Shown: positions 62,517 to 64,000 of the stretch, piece after piece
Layout: each line of letters starts with the position of its first letter
Position numbering within the stretch: position 1 is the stretch's first letter
Origin: Pseudorhodoferax sp. Leaf265
Lineage (GTDB): Bacteria; Pseudomonadota; Gammaproteobacteria; Burkholderiales; Burkholderiaceae_C
Direction: 5' to 3'
DNA length: 64,000 nt
Assembly: GCF_001422365.1 (NCBI RefSeq)
Contig: NZ_LMMT01000023.1
Location: 372,001 to 436,000 of the forward strand
The notes under the pieces: generated by a model
Told to the model about the DNA's origin: nothing
The model's input: only the letters and a program-made list of their open reading frames with translations
Database searches by the model: none
Made by a program: the position numbers and the translations under genes

Positions 62517-62922
62517 AAGGCCGCCCTTTGGAAAGCTGCTTGGCCGTGCGCATTGCGAGAATGCAAACCGCAATGGCTAAGACATTGAGATTGACATGGC
62601 GAGGCGGGGAGTTCCATCCCCACCCAATCTTCAACGAAAAAGGACCTATAAACGAAACGAAAAATGCGTCAGAAATGTACTCGAAACACTGAACAAGAAA
62701 TGTTGCGAAGAGGAGCCAGAAGGCCCAAGGCTGCGCCTTTAGACCGTAGAGCCCGGCGACCAAGCTACCAATGCCAAGAGTAAAAAAGATCGCAATCCCA
62801 GGCGTCCGCAATGAATGTTCCGTCAGCATAGGGAGCAATATTGGCGTTGCCATGGTGAAAGCACCATTGACCAGGCCGAACCATGCAAGTGCTCTGGAAG
62901 ACTTGGTAAGCGGTGCGCTCAT
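62503..62922 (-). CDS. Small membrane protein of unknown function
   Basis: A 139-aa protein with four hydrophobic helices (about 10-32, 40-62, 65-90 and 112-130). I do not recognise the family. The sequence between helices 3 and 4 (SFIGPFSLKIGWGWNSPPRHVNLN) is likely exposed. ATG 62922 (MSAPLTKSSRALAWFGL) is chosen because it gives a normal first helix. It overlaps the Imm35-like gene by 14 bases, so the two are co-transcribed. Base composition is more AT-rich than neighbours, as in that gene. Confidence 0.7.
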   Translation of the reverse strand: MSAPLTKSSRALAWFGLVNGAFTMATPILLPMLTEHSLRTPGIAIFFTLGIGSLVAGLYGLKAQPWAFWLLFATFLVQCFEYISDAFFVSFIGPFSLKIGWGWNSPPRHVNLNVLAIAVCILAMRTAKQLSKGRPYDRR

Positions 62923-62987
62923 TCTTGAATGCCCAACGCCCCAGTTAACCGGAAGCAATGTGCGCAGTACGTTGTTGTCCGGTTGAA

Positions 62988-63241
62988 CGAATACGAAGGG
63001 ACTTCCCCAGTCCCAACACGGTGTCCAGGCACCAAGATTGACTCGCGGAAGTTCAATCTGAAACGGAAAAGGGGAAGTCCATGGCGGAGATTACACGGGC
63101 GCCGGTGGCGCGGGCGAATACGAAGGGACTTCCCCAGTCCCAACACGGTGTCCAGGCACCAAGATTGACTCGCGGAAGTTCAATCTGAAACGGAAAAGGG
63201 GAAGTCCATGGCGGAGATTACACGGGCGCCGGTGGCGCGGG
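62988..63241 (+). repeat. Perfect 127-bp tandem duplication of an IS110 left end
   Basis: 62988-63114 and 63115-63241 are identical over 127 bases. Each copy holds the non-coding end (from CGAATACGAAGGGACTTCCC), the ribosome-binding region AAAAGGGGAAG, the ATG and the first eleven codons of the transposase (MAEITRAPVAR). Only the second copy continues into the gene. In the first copy the reading frame runs into the next copy's leader. Confidence 0.95.
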
Positions 63242-64000
63242 TAGGGTTGGATCTGTCCAAGCGGGTTTACCAGGTGCATGCAGTCGATGCGCAGGGGCGC
63301 ATCGTGCTGGCCAAGGCCATGTCGGTGGATCGCTTCTTTGCGTGGTGCGCCGAATTGCCCAGCGGCTGCATCGTCGCTATGGAAACCTGTGGTGGCGCCC
63401 ATCACGTGGCCCGTCGCTTGCGCCTGCTGGGTTTGGATGCCCGGCTGGTCGCTGGCCATTTCGTCACGCCGTACCGCATGGCCGGCAAGAGCGGCAAGAA
63501 CGACGCCAACGATGCCGCTGCCATCTGCGAAGCCGCAGGCCGCCCGCACATGCGCTTTGTGCCGGTGAAGACCGCCGAGCAGCAAGGCCTGCTTGCCGTG
63601 CACCGGCTGCGCGAGGGCTTCAAGGAAGAGCGCACGGCGCTGATCAACCGCATCCGCGGCCTGCTGGCCGAGTTCGGGCTGCTCTTCGCCCAAGGCCCCG
63701 AGGCGCTGCGCCTGGTGCTGGCCAGCGTGATCGAGGATGCCAGCAACGAGATGCCCGGCGTTGCACGGATGGCGCTGCAGCGCGCGCATCTGCACTGGAT
63801 CGACATCGACCTGCAGATCGCCTGGTGCGACGAGCGCATTGCGGTCCATGTGCGCGCGGACGCGCGGGCGGCCAAGGCGGCCACGCTGCTGGGCATCGGT
63901 CCGACCACGGCCTCGGCCCTGATCGCCAGCGTGGGCGAGTTCAGCCAGTTCGCCAATGCGCGTCAGTTCGGCGCCTGGCTCGGACTGGTGCCCAGCCAGA
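63208..64000 (+). CDS. IS110-family transposase (partial, runs off the window)
   Basis: The N-terminal 264 residues of an IS110 transposase, a RuvC-like (DEDD) recombinase that in this family is guided by a bridge RNA made from a non-coding end of the element. The catalytic residues seen are D in VGLDLSKRVYQVHAVD, E in IVAMETCGG and the DxxD-type pair in GKNDANDAAAICEA. The helix-hairpin-helix-like start of the transposase_20 domain, LLGIGPTTASALIASVG, is near 242. The C-terminal part with the catalytic Ser lies beyond the window. Start ATG 63208 has AAAAGGGGAAG upstream. The gene looks intact as far as it goes. Confidence 0.93.
   Translation, partial: MAEITRAPVARVGLDLSKRVYQVHAVDAQGRIVLAKAMSVDRFFAWCAELPSGCIVAMETCGGAHHVARRLRLLGLDARLVAGHFVTPYRMAGKSGKNDANDAAAICEAAGRPHMRFVPVKTAEQQGLLAVHRLREGFKEERTALINRIRGLLAEFGLLFAQGPEALRLVLASVIEDASNEMPGVARMALQRAHLHWIDIDLQIAWCDERIAVHVRADARAAKAATLLGIGPTTASALIASVGEFSQFANARQFGAWLGLVPSQ

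Noticed and set aside
61929-62922. Complete toxin-immunity system
   Set aside because: An Imm35-like domain is visible, but neither gene nor neighbour has toxin features, so only an orphan is supported.

Overview
The window is GC-rich bacterial DNA with tightly packed, overlapping genes. It looks like a betaproteobacterium of the Burkholderiales, most probably Comamonadaceae. The signs are four Bug-type (TctC) periplasmic binding proteins in one cluster, a MXKDX pentapeptide-repeat protein, argA/hrpA/clpSA/ppk/dnaE of the beta-proteobacterial type, and GC-rich hairpin repeats of a kind I recognise from Comamonadaceae intergenic regions. No rRNA, tRNA or CRISPR array was found.

Layout. (1) 0-10.2 kb: a minus-strand catabolic cluster, apparently led by a LysR regulator: four Bug proteins, two LigI-like amidohydrolases, an RraA/LigK-like aldolase, a D-2-hydroxyacid dehydrogenase and an SMP-30 lactonase, followed by an unknown protein. 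The enzyme mix suggests opening of a lactone or pyrone, then aldol cleavage of an oxo-acid. (2) 10.2-18 kb: a phospholipase D lipoprotein, then an envelope oxidative-repair island: exported peroxiredoxin, two-component system, cytochrome b, molybdopterin oxidoreductase, a secreted methionine-rich MXKDX repeat protein, and exported MsrA and MsrB. (3) 18-41 kb: mostly housekeeping genes: an anion permease, hrpA, argA, an HD-GYP protein, the N-degron set aat/bpt and clpS/clpA, pbpG, sixA, ppk, dnaE, a siderophore-interacting protein with a divergent MarR, and a DUF599 membrane protein.

(4) 41-46.3 kb: trhO overlaps a two-component system, which is followed by tctB (TTG start) and tctA. No tctC accompanies them, so the orphan Bug proteins of region 1 could share this transporter. 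(5) 46.3-52.6 kb: MocR regulator, LysE exporter and a PhzF enzyme with a one-base frameshift near its C terminus; then LysR with a divergent pirin-DoxX-pirin set. (6) 52.6-59.6 kb: an FAD oxidoreductase, an 84-bp tandem repeat array, gluQ, a short flagellin with a clear terminator, a FliK-like protein, and a large PAS/GAF/GGDEF/EAL protein.

(7) 59.6-64 kb: an accessory, partly decayed end. It holds a frameshifted Asp/Glu racemase, a VIT-family transporter, a relic of an IS110 left end joined to a broken EAL-domain 3' end, a VOC protein, an Imm35-like protein with a small membrane protein in less GC-rich DNA, and an IS110-family transposase cut by the window edge. Its upstream region and first codons are perfectly duplicated in tandem (2 x 127 bp).

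The most interesting system is the 12-18 kb island. A methionine-rich secreted peptide sits between a MsrP-like enzyme and exported MsrA/MsrB, which suggests a regenerable methionine sink for oxidants in the periplasm.
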